The notes under the pieces were generated by a model, which saw only the letters and a list, made by a program, of their open reading frames with translations, made no database searches and was not told where the DNA came from. The position numbers were made by a program, and so were the translations under genes. Below are positions 1 to 10,970 of a DNA stretch of 64,000 bases, one piece after another; the first letter of the stretch is position 1, and every line of letters starts with the position of its first letter. Source of the stretch: Edaphobacillus lindanitolerans (GTDB lineage: Bacteria > Bacillota > Bacilli > Bacillales_A > Planococcaceae); the NCBI RefSeq assembly GCF_900156305.1, contig NZ_FTPL01000004.1:124001-188000 (forward strand). Direction: 5' to 3'.

Positions 1-74
1 TCCACGAATGTCGGCTCCAGTGAAAGCGTTTCAAAAGTAATGTAATATGGAGATGTCAATTTTTTGATTTCCAT
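1..74 (-). CDS. ComK-like competence regulator, N-terminus only (runs off left edge)
   Basis: Only the first 24 codons are in the window. They start at an ATG at 74 preceded by a strong ribosome binding site (TGGAGGGGG read on the minus strand, 81-90). The residues read MEIKKLTSPYYITFETLSLE and continue with PTFV. The pattern Y-x-[IV]-x-x-x-T-[LI]-[SA]-[LV]-x-P resembles the N-terminus of Bacillus ComK, the competence transcription factor. The divergent neighbour encodes an IDEAL-domain protein, and in B. subtilis I recall comK lying beside such a gene (yhzC). The assignment rests on a very short stretch and on context. It could be another short DNA-binding or unknown protein. Confidence 0.45.
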   Translation of the reverse strand, partial: MEIKKLTSPYYITFETLSLEPTFV

Positions 75-107
75 GGCCGCTCCCCCTCCAAAGTCATCAT
101 ACATCCT

Positions 108-141
108 ATTATAGTTGATTATGGAAATAAAACAAGACTTT
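108..141 (-). promoter_or_regulatory. Candidate promoter of the ComK-like gene with a near-consensus K-box
   Basis: Read on the minus strand there is CTTGTT (136-131), a 17-bp spacer and a perfect TATAAT (113-108), placing transcription just upstream of the ATG at 74. Plus-strand bases 129-141 read AAAA, five bases, CTTT. This is one mismatch from the ComK half-box AAAA-N5-TTTT, and it overlaps the -35. That would fit autoregulation of comK, but only one box is evident. Confidence 0.35.
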
Positions 142-192
142 ATCCTCATTATTTAGAATAAACAGCGAATGGGGAAATTTCGAAAAATGGGG

Positions 193-222
193 TTGCATCC
201 GTCCGCCTTCAGCATATATAAT
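193..222 (+). promoter_or_regulatory. Sigma-A promoter of the IDEAL-domain gene
   Basis: TTGCAT at 193-198 and TATAAT at 217-222 are separated by 18 bp, and the ATG follows 27 bp downstream. The 15 bases ending in this -35 (183-197) recur identically at the tRNA-Arg promoter at 21564-21578. Confidence 0.55.
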
Positions 223-249
223 AGGAAAAAGAGCCAGGTGGTGAAGGGA

Positions 250-495
250 ATGGAACAGTATTATTCGTACGCAGAGTTTTTGAAGGCCGTCGGCAAGGGC
301 CGTGCCAGCCAGGGAGAGCAGCTGCTCAATGACATTTACATGGATCTGTTCCTCAAGCATGTTCACCGCGAGCAGATGAGGGAACGTCTGCATCGCATGA
401 TCGACGAGGCGCTCGACCGCAAGGATGAAGCGGGCTTCCTCGACTACACCGCTCAATTGAAAACCCTCGATGACGATTGCGTCATGACGGATTGA
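250..495 (+). CDS. IDEAL domain protein, 81 aa
   Basis: A small soluble protein whose C-terminal half carries the IDEAL domain (the eponymous residues are seen as M-IDEALDRKDEAGFLDY, about residues 45-60), followed by a short acidic tail. The domain is a roughly 37-residue helical module of Firmicutes; its role is poorly defined and probably protein-protein contact. I start at ATG 250 because AGGTGGTG lies 8 bp upstream. An in-frame upstream ATG at 169 lies before the promoter TATAAT and would be outside the transcript. The gene is divergent from the ComK-like gene, which suggests, without proving it, a link to competence regulation. Confidence 0.7.
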   Translation: MEQYYSYAEFLKAVGKGRASQGEQLLNDIYMDLFLKHVHREQMRERLHRMIDEALDRKDEAGFLDYTAQLKTLDDDCVMTD

Positions 496-523
496 CACGA
501 CAGACTTATTGGAGGAAAGACTC

Positions 524-568
524 TTGAAGCCAAACGAAGACCCGGAACCGTCCGCGTCAGGGAAGTAA
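524..568 (+). CDS. Possible 14-residue peptide ORF
   Basis: GGAGGAAAGACTC precedes a TTG codon at 524, and the frame reads MKPNEDPEPSASGK before TAA at 566. The ribosome binding site is as good as that of many real genes here. The peptide has no recognisable family and could be a leader peptide or chance. The following weak stem-loop with a short T-run could be its terminator. Confidence 0.2.
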   Translation: MKPNEDPEPSASGK

Positions 569-706
569 TTGCCCTGTGAGCGGGCGGTTTTATTGTGGGT
601 GGATGACGCAATCTCATGTGCCTTCGTGTGTGTTCCGGGGCCGGGCCTCGCGTGCATGAATGCGAATGGCCCTGTCCGGAAGGGGAGGATGGCCGGAACG
701 GATGAA

Positions 707-734
707 TTGACAAGCGGTTTCAGTATGTTACTAT
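707..734 (+). promoter_or_regulatory. Candidate sigma-A promoter for the 824/1375 gene pair
   Basis: A perfect TTGACA (707-712), a 16-bp spacer and TACTAT (729-734), lying about 90 bp upstream of the ATG at 824. Confidence 0.5.
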
Positions 735-823
735 CATTTCTGTTAATTCATTTTGCATACGTATTCAAACAGTCCGGGATAAATGCCTGCAGCATTCGGT
801 TTTAAAAAGAAAGAGGTGAAGGC

Positions 824-1354
824 ATGATCAGTCTGGACCGCGATACATCGCGTCTGATCGATGAGGTGAACGCAGGGAAAGTCAGCAGGGAATCGCTGGC
901 GGCTTACAGCTGGACTCCGCAGGAATCGGAAAGGCTGGCCCGGTATTTCGTTTTGGCCCGAAGCCAGTTCAACTCGGTGAAGAAGATCATCCAATTTGTA
1001 AGCGGTTGCATCATCTTGTCGGAAAGCGCTTCCCTCGGCGGGGGCAGGGAGGTCTTTCATTCGTTGTCCGCGGCGAAAGATTTGTTGGACAAGGCCGATG
1101 AAGAGACCAGGAGCCTTCCGGTACCGGCCGGGGTCAGCAGACATCATCAGCATCTCTTGGACGCCCTGTCTTGTTTAAGAGAGATCTTCCGGCGGTTCGT
1201 GCTGACCGAGCAGGTCCTGCACCTGAAAAGAGACCAGTCGGATCAGCTGCTGTATTTGCTGAAAATGGCAAACGAAAGCCTGAAGAGCGCGTCGAACTTT
1301 GAATTGGGCCTGGACATGGTGGAATTAAACTCAAGCTGCGCATGCGGTCATTAA
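824..1354 (+). CDS. Uncharacterised 176-aa helical protein
   Basis: I do not recognise a family. The product is soluble, with no signal peptide or membrane segment, and is predicted to be mostly helical from its heptad-like leucine and charged patterning (about residues 28-70 and 110-165). It ends in a small cysteine cluster, SSCACGH, which could bind metal or be redox active (inference). The start is ATG 824 behind AAAGAGGTG at 811-819. The metallo-hydrolase gene begins 20 bp after its stop with its own ribosome binding site, so the two are probably one transcript from the promoter at 707. Codon use resembles the neighbouring core genes, so there is no sign of recent transfer. Confidence 0.65.
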   Translation: MISLDRDTSRLIDEVNAGKVSRESLAAYSWTPQESERLARYFVLARSQFNSVKKIIQFVSGCIILSESASLGGGREVFHSLSAAKDLLDKADEETRSLPVPAGVSRHHQHLLDALSCLREIFRRFVLTEQVLHLKRDQSDQLLYLLKMANESLKSASNFELGLDMVELNSSCACGH

Positions 1355-1374
1355 AACATATCGGAGGGCTGAAC

Positions 1375-2250
1375 ATGAAGGACTATTCAATCTGGGTTTT
1401 GGAGTATTCTTACGTGCCGGATTACCATAAGAGCGGCGTAATTTACGGCGCCCACAACGAGGGGTATGTCAAGCTGCCCTACTGCTATGTCCTGATCAAG
1501 GGAAAGGGCCGCACCATCCTGGTGGACGTGGGGTTCAATAACAAAGAATACGGGAAAGTGCTCGCGGACCGATTTGGCGTGAAGAATTGGCAAAGCCCGA
1601 AAGTGGTATTGGATGAAGTGGGCGTCAAACCGGAAGACGTGGATACCGTGTTCGTAACCCACGCCCATTTCGATCACTTCGGAAACATCGAAGACTTTCC
1701 GAATGCCACGTTCTATCTCCAGGAAAGGGAGATTTCAAAATGGATGTGGGCCATGTCGCTCCCTGAGCAATTCGGCTGGCTGATGGGTGCGATGGATCCG
1801 GGCGACATCATCCGCGGGGCGGAACTGGCTAGGGACGGCCGGCTCGTGTTGATCGACGGGGACCGGGAAGATGTTCTTCCGGGGATCGATCTGTTTGCCG
1901 CATTCGATACGCATACGTTCGGATCCCAGTTTGTCCGGGTGAAAAACGGGGAAACCGGCACGGAAGACTCTTGGATACTGGCCGGCGACCTCGTCTACGT
2001 CTTTGACAACGCAGAGGGCAGAGACGGGGACGGCGTCTATGTTCCTGTAGGGCTGGCTTCGGGGAGCCAGACGAACCTCCTGCTCGCCACGGACAAAATG
2101 ATGACCCTCGTCGACCGGGATCCGACCCGCGTCATCCCGATTCACGAACAGCGGCTGGTCGAACGCTTCCCGTCGCGCGTCAGCGAAAAAGGTCTCCACA
2201 TCGTCGAGATCACATTGGCGGACGGGGAAACGTCCAAAGTCCGGCAGTGA
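1375..2250 (+). CDS. Metallo-beta-lactamase-fold hydrolase, N-acyl homoserine lactonase-like
   Basis: A 291-residue MBL-fold enzyme. The zinc-binding signature THAHFDH is at about residues 98-104, an aspartate in the AGDL segment follows at about 205, and a late histidine sits in PIHEQ at about 255. The layout (long N-terminal strand region, motif near residue 100, bridging Asp, final His) resembles the AttM/AiiA lactonase group, which opens lactone rings such as those of acyl homoserine lactones or pyridoxolactone. Substrate cannot be told from sequence. The start is ATG 1375 behind GGAGGG; the in-frame ATG at 1342 lies inside the upstream gene and lacks such a site. It probably forms a two-gene unit with the 824 gene and ends at the hairpin at 2380. 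Confidence 0.8.
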   Translation: MKDYSIWVLEYSYVPDYHKSGVIYGAHNEGYVKLPYCYVLIKGKGRTILVDVGFNNKEYGKVLADRFGVKNWQSPKVVLDEVGVKPEDVDTVFVTHAHFDHFGNIEDFPNATFYLQEREISKWMWAMSLPEQFGWLMGAMDPGDIIRGAELARDGRLVLIDGDREDVLPGIDLFAAFDTHTFGSQFVRVKNGETGTEDSWILAGDLVYVFDNAEGRDGDGVYVPVGLASGSQTNLLLATDKMMTLVDRDPTRVIPIHEQRLVERFPSRVSEKGLHIVEITLADGETSKVRQ

Positions 2251-2379
2251 GAACGGGCTCTGGCCGCCATTCGGGCAACCGGTCATACAGGAAAGACAGC
2301 AGGGAGTGCGGTGTCTTTTCCAGCCCCGATGCCCGGTCAAATTTACCGATCCAATCGAAAATTCAATCAAAACCGCAAG

Positions 2380-2412
2380 GCGAACAGATGATAAAACACC
2401 TGTTCGCTTTTT
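2380..2412 (+). terminator. Intrinsic terminator
   Basis: An 8-bp perfect stem, GCGAACAG (2380-2387) with CTGTTCGC (2400-2407), followed by five Ts. It should end the hydrolase transcript. The arms resemble split LexA half-sites, but the spacing is wrong for a LexA box. Confidence 0.7.
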
Positions 2413-2438
2413 GTTCGTGAAATGAAGGGGAATATGGT
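2411..2438 (+). promoter_or_regulatory. Candidate uvrB promoter
   Basis: TTGTTC (2411-2416), 16 bp, TATGGT (2433-2438), then uvrB at 2483. A GTTCG half-site lies in the -35, but no complete GAAC-N4-GTTC LexA operator is visible, although uvrBA is SOS-controlled in B. subtilis. Confidence 0.35.
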
Positions 2439-2482
2439 AGGATAGTGACACAATGAACGTGAAAACTGGAAGGGGACAGACC

Positions 2483-4465
2483 ATGGTCCAGAAATTCGAT
2501 TTGAAGGCGCCGTATACGCCGCAGGGCGATCAGCCGAAGGCGATCGAGAAGCTTGTCGGCGGCATCAAGGCGGGACGCAAACATCAGACGCTGCTTGGGG
2601 CGACCGGGACGGGGAAGACGTTCACGGTTTCCAATGTGCTCACCGAAGTGAACAAGCCGACGCTCGTCATGGCTCACAACAAGACGCTCGCCGGCCAGCT
2701 TTACAGCGAGTTCAAGGAATTCTTCCCGAACAATGCGGTCGAGTATTTCGTAAGTTTCTACGATTATTATCAGCCGGAGGCGTATGTGCCCCAGACCGAT
2801 ACATTCATCGAAAAAGACGCGAGCATCAACGATGAGATCGACAAGCTGCGCCACGCGGCCACTTCTGCGCTGTTTGAGCGCAACGATGTCCTCATCGTGG
2901 CGTCGGTGTCGTGCATCTACGGTCTCGGGAACCCGGCGGAATACGGCGAGATGCTCGTCTCGCTCCGCACGGGCATGGAAATCAGCCGGAATGATCTGCT
3001 GCGCCGGTTTGTCGACATACAATACACACGGAACGATCTGAACTTCACGCGGGGAACATTCCGCGTGCGCGGGGATGTCGTGGAGATCATCCCGGCTTCG
3101 CGCGATGAACGCTGCATCCGGATCGAGTTCTTCGGCGATGAGATCGACCGGATCCGTGAGGTCGATGCGCTGACGGGTGAGATCTACGGCGACCGGGACC
3201 ACGTTGCCATCTTCCCGGCCTCCCACTTCGTCGCCCGCGAAGAGCGGATGGTGAAGGCGATCGCCAATATCGAGATTGAGCTGGAGGAGCGGCTGAAGGT
3301 GCTCCGCGAAGAAAACAAGCTGCTCGAGGCCCAGCGGCTCGAACAGCGGACACGCTACGACATCGAGATGATGAAGGAGATGGGCTTCTGCTCGGGGATC
3401 GAAAACTATTCGCGCCACCTCAACCTGAAACCGCCGGGTGCGACGCCGTATACGCTGTTTGACTATTTCCCGGATGACTTCCTGCTTGTCCTTGACGAGA
3501 GCCACGTGACGCTCCCGCAGATCCGCGGGATGTTCAACGGTGACCAGGCGCGCAAGCAGGTGCTGGTCGACCACGGATTCCGTCTGCCGTCCGCCCTGGA
3601 TAACCGTCCGCTCCGATTCGAGGAATTCGAGAAGCGCGTCCACGAAGCGATTTATGTGTCGGCAACTCCGGGACCGTACGAACTCGAACACTCACCGGAA
3701 ATGGTCGAGCAGATCATCCGTCCGACCGGGCTGCTTGATCCGGTGATCGACGTCCGGCCGATCGAGGGCCAGATCGATGACCTGATCGACGAGATTCAGG
3801 AGAGGATCCGGAAAAACGAGCGGGTCCTCGTCACGACCCTGACGAAGAAGATGTCCGAAGACCTGACCGACTATCTGAAGGAAGCCGGGATCAAGGTCAC
3901 TTACCTCCACTCGGAGATCAAGACGCTCGAACGGACCGAGATCATCCGGGAGCTCAGGCTCGGCACGTATGATGTCATTGTCGGGATCAACCTTCTCCGG
4001 GAAGGGCTCGATATCCCGGAAGTGTCGCTCGTGGCCATCCTCGATGCGGACAAGGAAGGCTTCCTCCGTTCCGAACGCTCGCTCATCCAGACAATCGGCC
4101 GTGCTGCGCGGAACGCGAACGGCAAGGTGGTCATGTATGCCGACCGGATGACCGATTCGATGCGCGCGGCGATCGATGAGACGAAGCGCCGCCGGACGAT
4201 CCAAATGGAGTACAACGAAAAGCATGGCATCACGCCGCAGACGATCAAGAAGCAGATCCGCGACGCGATCCGTGCGACCCACGATACCGAAGAAACGGTC
4301 ACTTACGTCGAAAAAGTGACAAAAGGCAAGAAGCTGACCAAGGAAGAAAAGGGCAGCCTCCTCGCCTCGCTGGAGAAAGAAATGAAGGACGCAGCGAAGG
4401 CGCTCGATTTCGAACGGGCCGCGGAACTGCGTGACACGATACTGGAACTGAAAGCAGAGGGGTGA
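2483..4465 (+). CDS. uvrB: Excinuclease ABC subunit B
   Basis: The damage-verifying helicase-like subunit of nucleotide excision repair. It is loaded onto DNA by UvrA and then recruits UvrC. The 660-residue length is normal. Walker A GATGTGKT is at 39-46. The aromatic beta-hairpin that probes the strand ([15 protein letters not shown]) is at about 93-107. The DESHVTLPQ helicase motif lies near 338, and the later helicase motifs ([24 protein letters not shown]) are intact. A UVR motif at the C-terminus ([19 protein letters not shown]) is the UvrC/UvrA contact. The start is ATG 2483 behind GGAAGGGG, which matches the Bacillus N-terminus; an upstream in-frame ATG at 2453 is less likely. uvrA follows after 6 bp, so the pair is one operon. 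Confidence 0.98.
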   Translation: MVQKFDLKAPYTPQGDQPKAIEKLVGGIKAGRKHQTLLGATGTGKTFTVSNVLTEVNKPTLVMAHNKTLAGQLYSEFKEFFPNNAVEYFVSFYDYYQPEAYVPQTDTFIEKDASINDEIDKLRHAATSALFERNDVLIVASVSCIYGLGNPAEYGEMLVSLRTGMEISRNDLLRRFVDIQYTRNDLNFTRGTFRVRGDVVEIIPASRDERCIRIEFFGDEIDRIREVDALTGEIYGDRDHVAIFPASHFVAREERMVKAIANIEIELEERLKVLREENKLLEAQRLEQRTRYDIEMMKEMGFCSGIENYSRHLNLKPPGATPYTLFDYFPDDFLLVLDESHVTLPQIRGMFNGDQARKQVLVDHGFRLPSALDNRPLRFEEFEKRVHEAIYVSATPGPYELEHSPEMVEQIIRPTGLLDPVIDVRPIEGQIDDLIDEIQERIRKNERVLVTTLTKKMSEDLTDYLKEAGIKVTYLHSEIKTLERTEIIRELRLGTYDVIVGINLLREGLDIPEVSLVAILDADKEGFLRSERSLIQTIGRAARNANGKVVMYADRMTDSMRAAIDETKRRRTIQMEYNEKHGITPQTIKKQIRDAIRATHDTEETVTYVEKVTKGKKLTKEEKGSLLASLEKEMKDAAKALDFERAAELRDTILELKAEG

Positions 4466-4471
4466 GGATTG

Positions 4472-7342
<2,871 letters not shown>

Positions 7343-7441
7343 TCTTACTGCCGTTGTCCGGTGAAACCTTTTGAGGACTTCGCGCGTATAAACATTATCA
7401 ACGGATGGCGGCCGGGCCGCTGCCGAAGGAGGTACGAACAC

Positions 7442-8653
7442 ATGAAAGACGAAAGAAGCCGGATTCTGGACATGCTGGAACAGGGAACGATCAGTGCCGA
7501 CGAGGCGCTGCGTCTTTTGGAGAAGTTCGAAAACAACCGGGAGGCCGCGGCAGACAGCCATCCGCAGCCGGAAAAGGAAGAACCGGCAGCCGGAAGCACG
7601 CCGGAGCCGGACAATGTACGGGGAGATTTCAATGAAGGACAGGCGGAAGAGTTTGAACAGGAACAGCGCGGCGGCAACCGTCAGGGACGACCGGCTTCGA
7701 TGGATGAATTCCTCGAGGACGTACGCCGGGACTTCACGGTGTTCGGCAGCCGCTTCATGGAATTCATGCAGACCGCGGTCGACAAGGTGAAGACATTCGA
7801 CATCGAGAAGCCGTTCGGAGAACCAGTGACGTTCAGCCAGACGTTCGTAAAAAGTGCGGAGGGCATTGAGGAAATCATAGCCGATCTGTCGCTCGGAAGC
7901 CTGGAGATCCGGGTATCCGACAGCGAAGAATTCCGTGCGGAGTGCGAAGTGAAGGCATACCGGGCGGAGGATGAGGAAGAAGCGAAGCGGGAATTCGTCG
8001 AGCGCTTCCTGTTCGTCACGGATGGCGGAAAGCTCCGGATCTCAAGCGACCGGAAGATAACACAGGTGAACATCGTCCTCCACGTGCCTGAGGCGCAATA
8101 CCACAAACTGTCGGTCCGCCTGCTGAGCGGCGCGTTCCGGGCAGAAGACGAATTGACTGCAGACCAGATCCGGGTCCGCGCCGCGAACGGCAAGATCGAC
8201 GCGGCCGGCCTGCACTTCAAGGAAGCAGAATTCGAGACGGCCAACGGAACGATCCGGGTCCGCGATGCCCATGGTGAAAAGATCGAGGCCGAGACGATGA
8301 ACGGCAAGATCGATATCGACGGAATGCTCAAAGATATCGATGCCCGCTCCGTGAACGGCCACGTCGTCGTTACGACACGCGATGCGGAAGCTTACAAGAT
8401 CGAAGCGGGTGCCGTATCCGGTGCCGTCGAGATCTATGTGCCGCAGGACGCGGGCCTGAACGGGGAAGCCCTGTCCAGCCTCGGACGCGTCGATGTCCGT
8501 CTCCACGACGTTGACCGTTCCCAGGAACAGGAGCAGTTCCTCCAGAAAGCCGTCCGCTTCACGAAAGCCGGCGGCAATCCGGACCTGCCGCCGCTCTCCG
8601 TCAAAGGCGAAGCCAAGACCGGCACCGTGATTGTCGGGTATATCGGAAAGTGA
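7442..8653 (+). CDS. yvlB: YvlB/LiaX-like protein with DUF4097 beta-helix
   Basis: A 403-residue protein with an N-terminal SHOCT-like helical motif (residues 1-30, ILDMLEQGTISADEALRLLE), an acidic low-complexity linker (about 30-90), and a C-terminal DUF4097 adhesin-like repeat region (about 130-400) with recurring N-G-x-I and T-[AM]-N-G turns, as expected of a right-handed beta-helix. Homologues such as B. subtilis YvlB and enterococcal LiaX are tied to cell-envelope stress. The exact function is uncertain. The start is ATG 7442, 9 bp after AAGGAGGT. In B. subtilis yvlB sits just downstream of uvrA, as here, but the usual yvlC and yvlD partners are absent: a terminator, a repeat array and a reversed amidase gene follow instead. 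Confidence 0.85.
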   Translation: MKDERSRILDMLEQGTISADEALRLLEKFENNREAAADSHPQPEKEEPAAGSTPEPDNVRGDFNEGQAEEFEQEQRGGNRQGRPASMDEFLEDVRRDFTVFGSRFMEFMQTAVDKVKTFDIEKPFGEPVTFSQTFVKSAEGIEEIIADLSLGSLEIRVSDSEEFRAECEVKAYRAEDEEEAKREFVERFLFVTDGGKLRISSDRKITQVNIVLHVPEAQYHKLSVRLLSGAFRAEDELTADQIRVRAANGKIDAAGLHFKEAEFETANGTIRVRDAHGEKIEAETMNGKIDIDGMLKDIDARSVNGHVVVTTRDAEAYKIEAGAVSGAVEIYVPQDAGLNGEALSSLGRVDVRLHDVDRSQEQEQFLQKAVRFTKAGGNPDLPPLSVKGEAKTGTVIVGYIGK

Positions 8654-8662
8654 ATTGAAAGA

Positions 8663-8706
8663 GACCGGTGCGGCTGGCGATCATGCCAGCTGCACCGGTC
8701 TTTTTT
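8663..8706 (+). terminator. Intrinsic terminator after yvlB
   Basis: The 9-bp outer stem GACCGGTGC/GCACCGGTC (8663-8671 with 8692-8700) contains an inner GCTGGC/GCCAGC stem and is followed by six Ts. Confidence 0.85.
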
Positions 8707-8731
8707 CGTTGTGGGCGGAGTGACGGACGGT

Positions 8732-9270
8732 GAGTTTCCCCAAAGGGGTCCCGAGTTTTACCAGGGGTCCGAGTTTTCCTGAAGTAGCCGTGAGTTTTCC
8801 CGAACACGGCGCGAGTTTTCCGCAGGAGGTCCCGAGTTTTACCTGGGGTCCGAGTTTTCCTGAAGTAGCCGTGAGTTTTACCGTCCATGTCGCGAGTTTT
8901 CCTCAGGAGGCCCCGAGTTTTACCTGGGGACCGAGTTTTCCCGAACACGGCGTGAGTTTTCCTTAGGAGACCCCGGGTTTTACCTGGGGTCTGAGTTTTA
9001 CCGAAGTAGCCGTGAGTTTTCCTCAGGAGGCCACGAGTTTTACCTGGGGACCGAGTTTTCCCAAAGTAGCCGTGAGTTTTCCCGTAAACGACGTGTGTTC
9101 TCCTCAAGTGGCCCCAAGTTTTACCCTTGGTCCGAGTTTTACCCCTGGTCCGAGTTTCCCTGAAGTAGCCGTGAGTTTTCCCGAACACGTCGAGAGTTCT
9201 CCTATAGTGGCCCCGAGTTTTACCCCAGGCCCGAGTTTTCCCACGCCCCCCGGTCTCCCCGAACACGCTC
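8732..9270. repeat. Degenerate array of 18/21-bp GAGTTTT units, 81-bp higher-order period
   Basis: I count 25 head-to-tail units filling 8732-9232 exactly, plus decayed units to about 9270. Each unit starts with GAGTTTT followed by A/C-C-C. Four tail classes are visible: A (18 bp, GAGTTTTACCTGGGGTCC), B (21 bp, with CTGAAGTAGCCGT after the core), C (21 bp, with CCGAACACGGCGC or T) and D (21 bp, with CTCAGGAGGCCCC). They follow mostly in the order A-B-C-D, an 81-bp super-repeat, with single-unit losses and one A duplication (9118-9153). All unit lengths are multiples of three, so frames stay open by default. The array lies between the yvlB terminator and the convergent amidase gene. I see no coding logic, no unique spacers and no terminal inverted repeats. 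Confidence 0.9.
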
Positions 9271-9286
9271 CGACACCCTCTCCTTT

Positions 9287-9844
9287 CTAAAGCCCTCTGC
9301 CGAAGTACCAGTTCCCGACTGCGAATGTGAGGGCGCGGGCACACTGGAGACGGTAGCGGCCGCTTTTGAGCAGGGCGGCCTCGGTTTTGTTCGTCATGAA
9401 GCCGCATTCGAGCAGGACGGCGGGCATGCGGGTTTCCCGGACGACGGCGAAGTTGGCCCGCTTCACGCCGCGGTTTTTCCGGCCGCAGGCAGCGACCAGC
9501 GCCCCCTGCATGTGGCCGGCGAGGATTTCCGACTGCTTCTGCGCCTGCGGATAAATGTACGTCTCGATTCCCGAGGCATCGTTCCAGCCATTGCCGTAGG
9601 CGTTGGCGTGGATCGAGATGAATGCATCGGCGCCCCAGCCGTTCGCTTTTCTTGCCCGCTCGGACAGCGGGACATCGCGGCCCGCCTCATGGGCGAACCG
9701 GACGGCGATCCCTTCTTTTCGGAGCATATCCGCGGCGAGTCCGGCGACGGCCGAGTTGAAAGTGAATTCGAGCATCGAGCCGTCGGGCGTGCGTTTTCCG
9801 GGTGTGGCGGGGCCGTGCCCGGCGTCCAGCATGATTTTTTTCAT
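9287..9844 (-). CDS. N-acetylmuramoyl-L-alanine amidase, Amidase_3 family
   Basis: A 185-residue zinc amidase that would cleave the bond between MurNAc and the stem peptide of peptidoglycan. The family residues are present: DAGHG with a zinc His at residue 9, a Glu in MLEF at about 26, SIHAN with a His at about 78, and the catalytic Glu in LLECGFMTN near 146. It consists of the catalytic domain only, without signal peptide, SH3 or sporulation-repeat domain. It would therefore need an unusual export route, a holin-like partner, or act after lysis, as phage-type amidases do. ATG 9844 follows GGAGGTGGAG. It stands alone on the minus strand, facing the repeat array downstream and divergent from hprK. 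Spore-type (CwlD) or prophage-derived origin are both possible. Confidence 0.9.
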   Translation of the reverse strand: MKKIMLDAGHGPATPGKRTPDGSMLEFTFNSAVAGLAADMLRKEGIAVRFAHEAGRDVPLSERARKANGWGADAFISIHANAYGNGWNDASGIETYIYPQAQKQSEILAGHMQGALVAACGRKNRGVKRANFAVVRETRMPAVLLECGFMTNKTEAALLKSGRYRLQCARALTFAVGNWYFGRGL

Positions 9845-9992
9845 TTAATCTCCACCTCCGCCTACTACATAGACGCTTCCATGTCAATCGGATACCCGCA
9901 CAGCCGCCGGGGCAAAAACCGCTTTCCATTGCCGGAATCTTTGTTAGAATAGAGGTCATGGCGACATCCGGTTTGGAAGGGGGCATCAGCCG

Positions 9993-10928
9993 ATGGATCA
10001 TGTAACGGTGAAAGACGTCATGGAGCGGTTTGGCCTGGAATTGGCCGCAGGGGGAGAAGGGCTCGGACGCCATATTGCGACGACGGACATTTCCCGTCCG
10101 GGCCTGGAGGTTGCCGGGTTTTTTGACCATTATCCGGCCAACCGGATCCAACTGCTCGGACGGAGCGAAATCTCGTTCTTCTCGATGCTGCCGAGGCTCG
10201 ACAAAATGGAGCGTGCACGCAGGCTCTGTTCGCCGGACACGCCGATGCTTGCCGTCTGCCACGGCATGCGGATTCCGCCCGAACTCATCCATGCGGCGGA
10301 AGAGGCTCAGGTCCCGGTCCTGACATCCGGCCTCACGACGACCAAGCTCTCGAGCAAGCTGACGGATTTCCTTGAAAACCGGCTTGCCCCGATGACCGCT
10401 GTCCACGGCGTGCTGCTCGATATATATGGGCTGGGGGTCCTGATCACCGGTAAAAGCGGGATCGGAAAAAGTGAAGTCGCACTAGACCTCGTCAAGCGCG
10501 GTCACCGCCTCGTCGCGGACGACTGCGTGGAAATCCGGCAGGTGGCAGAGGACACACTCGTCGGCAATGCGCCCGACCTGCTCCAGCACCTGCTCGAAAT
10601 CCGTGGGCTCGGCATCATCGACGTCCGCATGCTATTCGGTGCAAGCGCCATCCGGAACTACAAGCGGATCACGCTCATCATCGACCTGGAAAACTGGGAT
10701 CCCCAGCGTTCCTACGACCGTCTCGGGCTGGAGGAGGAAAAGCAGCGGATCCTCGACACCGAGCTGACCCGCCTTACCGTCCCGGTCCGGCCGGGACGCA
10801 ACATGTCCTCGATCGTGGAAGTGGCGGCGATGAATCACCGGATGAAAGCGATGGGCATGAACGCCGCGGAGAAATTCTCGGAGCGGCTCAATGATATGAT
10901 CGGCAGGGAACAGGACCCGCTCGCATGA
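9993..10928 (+). CDS. hprK: HPr kinase/phosphorylase
   Basis: A bifunctional enzyme that phosphorylates Ser46 of HPr and Crh when fructose-1,6-bisphosphate is high and removes the phosphate when it is low. It is the sensor step of CcpA-dependent catabolite repression. The 311-residue length is normal. The Walker A GKSGIGKS is at 153-160, VADDCVEI with the catalytic Asp follows, and the HprK signature [12 protein letters not shown] is near 199-210. ATG 9993 is preceded by GGAAGGGGG. lgt follows after 42 bp, as in B. subtilis. Its partner Crh is encoded 10 kb downstream in the same orientation. Confidence 0.98.
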   Translation: MDHVTVKDVMERFGLELAAGGEGLGRHIATTDISRPGLEVAGFFDHYPANRIQLLGRSEISFFSMLPRLDKMERARRLCSPDTPMLAVCHGMRIPPELIHAAEEAQVPVLTSGLTTTKLSSKLTDFLENRLAPMTAVHGVLLDIYGLGVLITGKSGIGKSEVALDLVKRGHRLVADDCVEIRQVAEDTLVGNAPDLLQHLLEIRGLGIIDVRMLFGASAIRNYKRITLIIDLENWDPQRSYDRLGLEEEKQRILDTELTRLTVPVRPGRNMSSIVEVAAMNHRMKAMGMNAAEKFSERLNDMIGREQDPLA

Positions 10929-10970
10929 GCGGCACCCGGCCTCAATAGATAGGGAAGAAGGGAAACCGAA

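Larger units (their letters stand above)
496..823. other. 328-bp intergenic stretch
   Basis: This gap separates the IDEAL gene from the gene at 824. It holds a possible 14-codon ORF behind a good Shine-Dalgarno (524-568), a weak GC stem followed by GGTTTTATT (about 570-598), and a candidate promoter at 707-734. I see no RNA gene or repeat. Confidence 0.5.

Noticed and set aside
569-805. 78-codon ORF between the IDEAL gene and the 824 gene
   Set aside because: It has no ribosome binding site, spans a promoter and its composition is not protein-like.
2380-2417. LexA (SOS) box upstream of uvrB
   Set aside because: GAAC and GTTC half-sites occur, but never with the required 4-bp spacing. The best inverted repeat is a terminator.
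8601-9407. A 268-codon minus-strand ORF through the first repeat array (GKTRxxxRKTH repeats)
   Set aside because: It begins inside the amidase gene in another frame, runs into the yvlB coding region, and stays open only because every repeat unit is a multiple of three. Plus-strand frames through the same array are also partly open.
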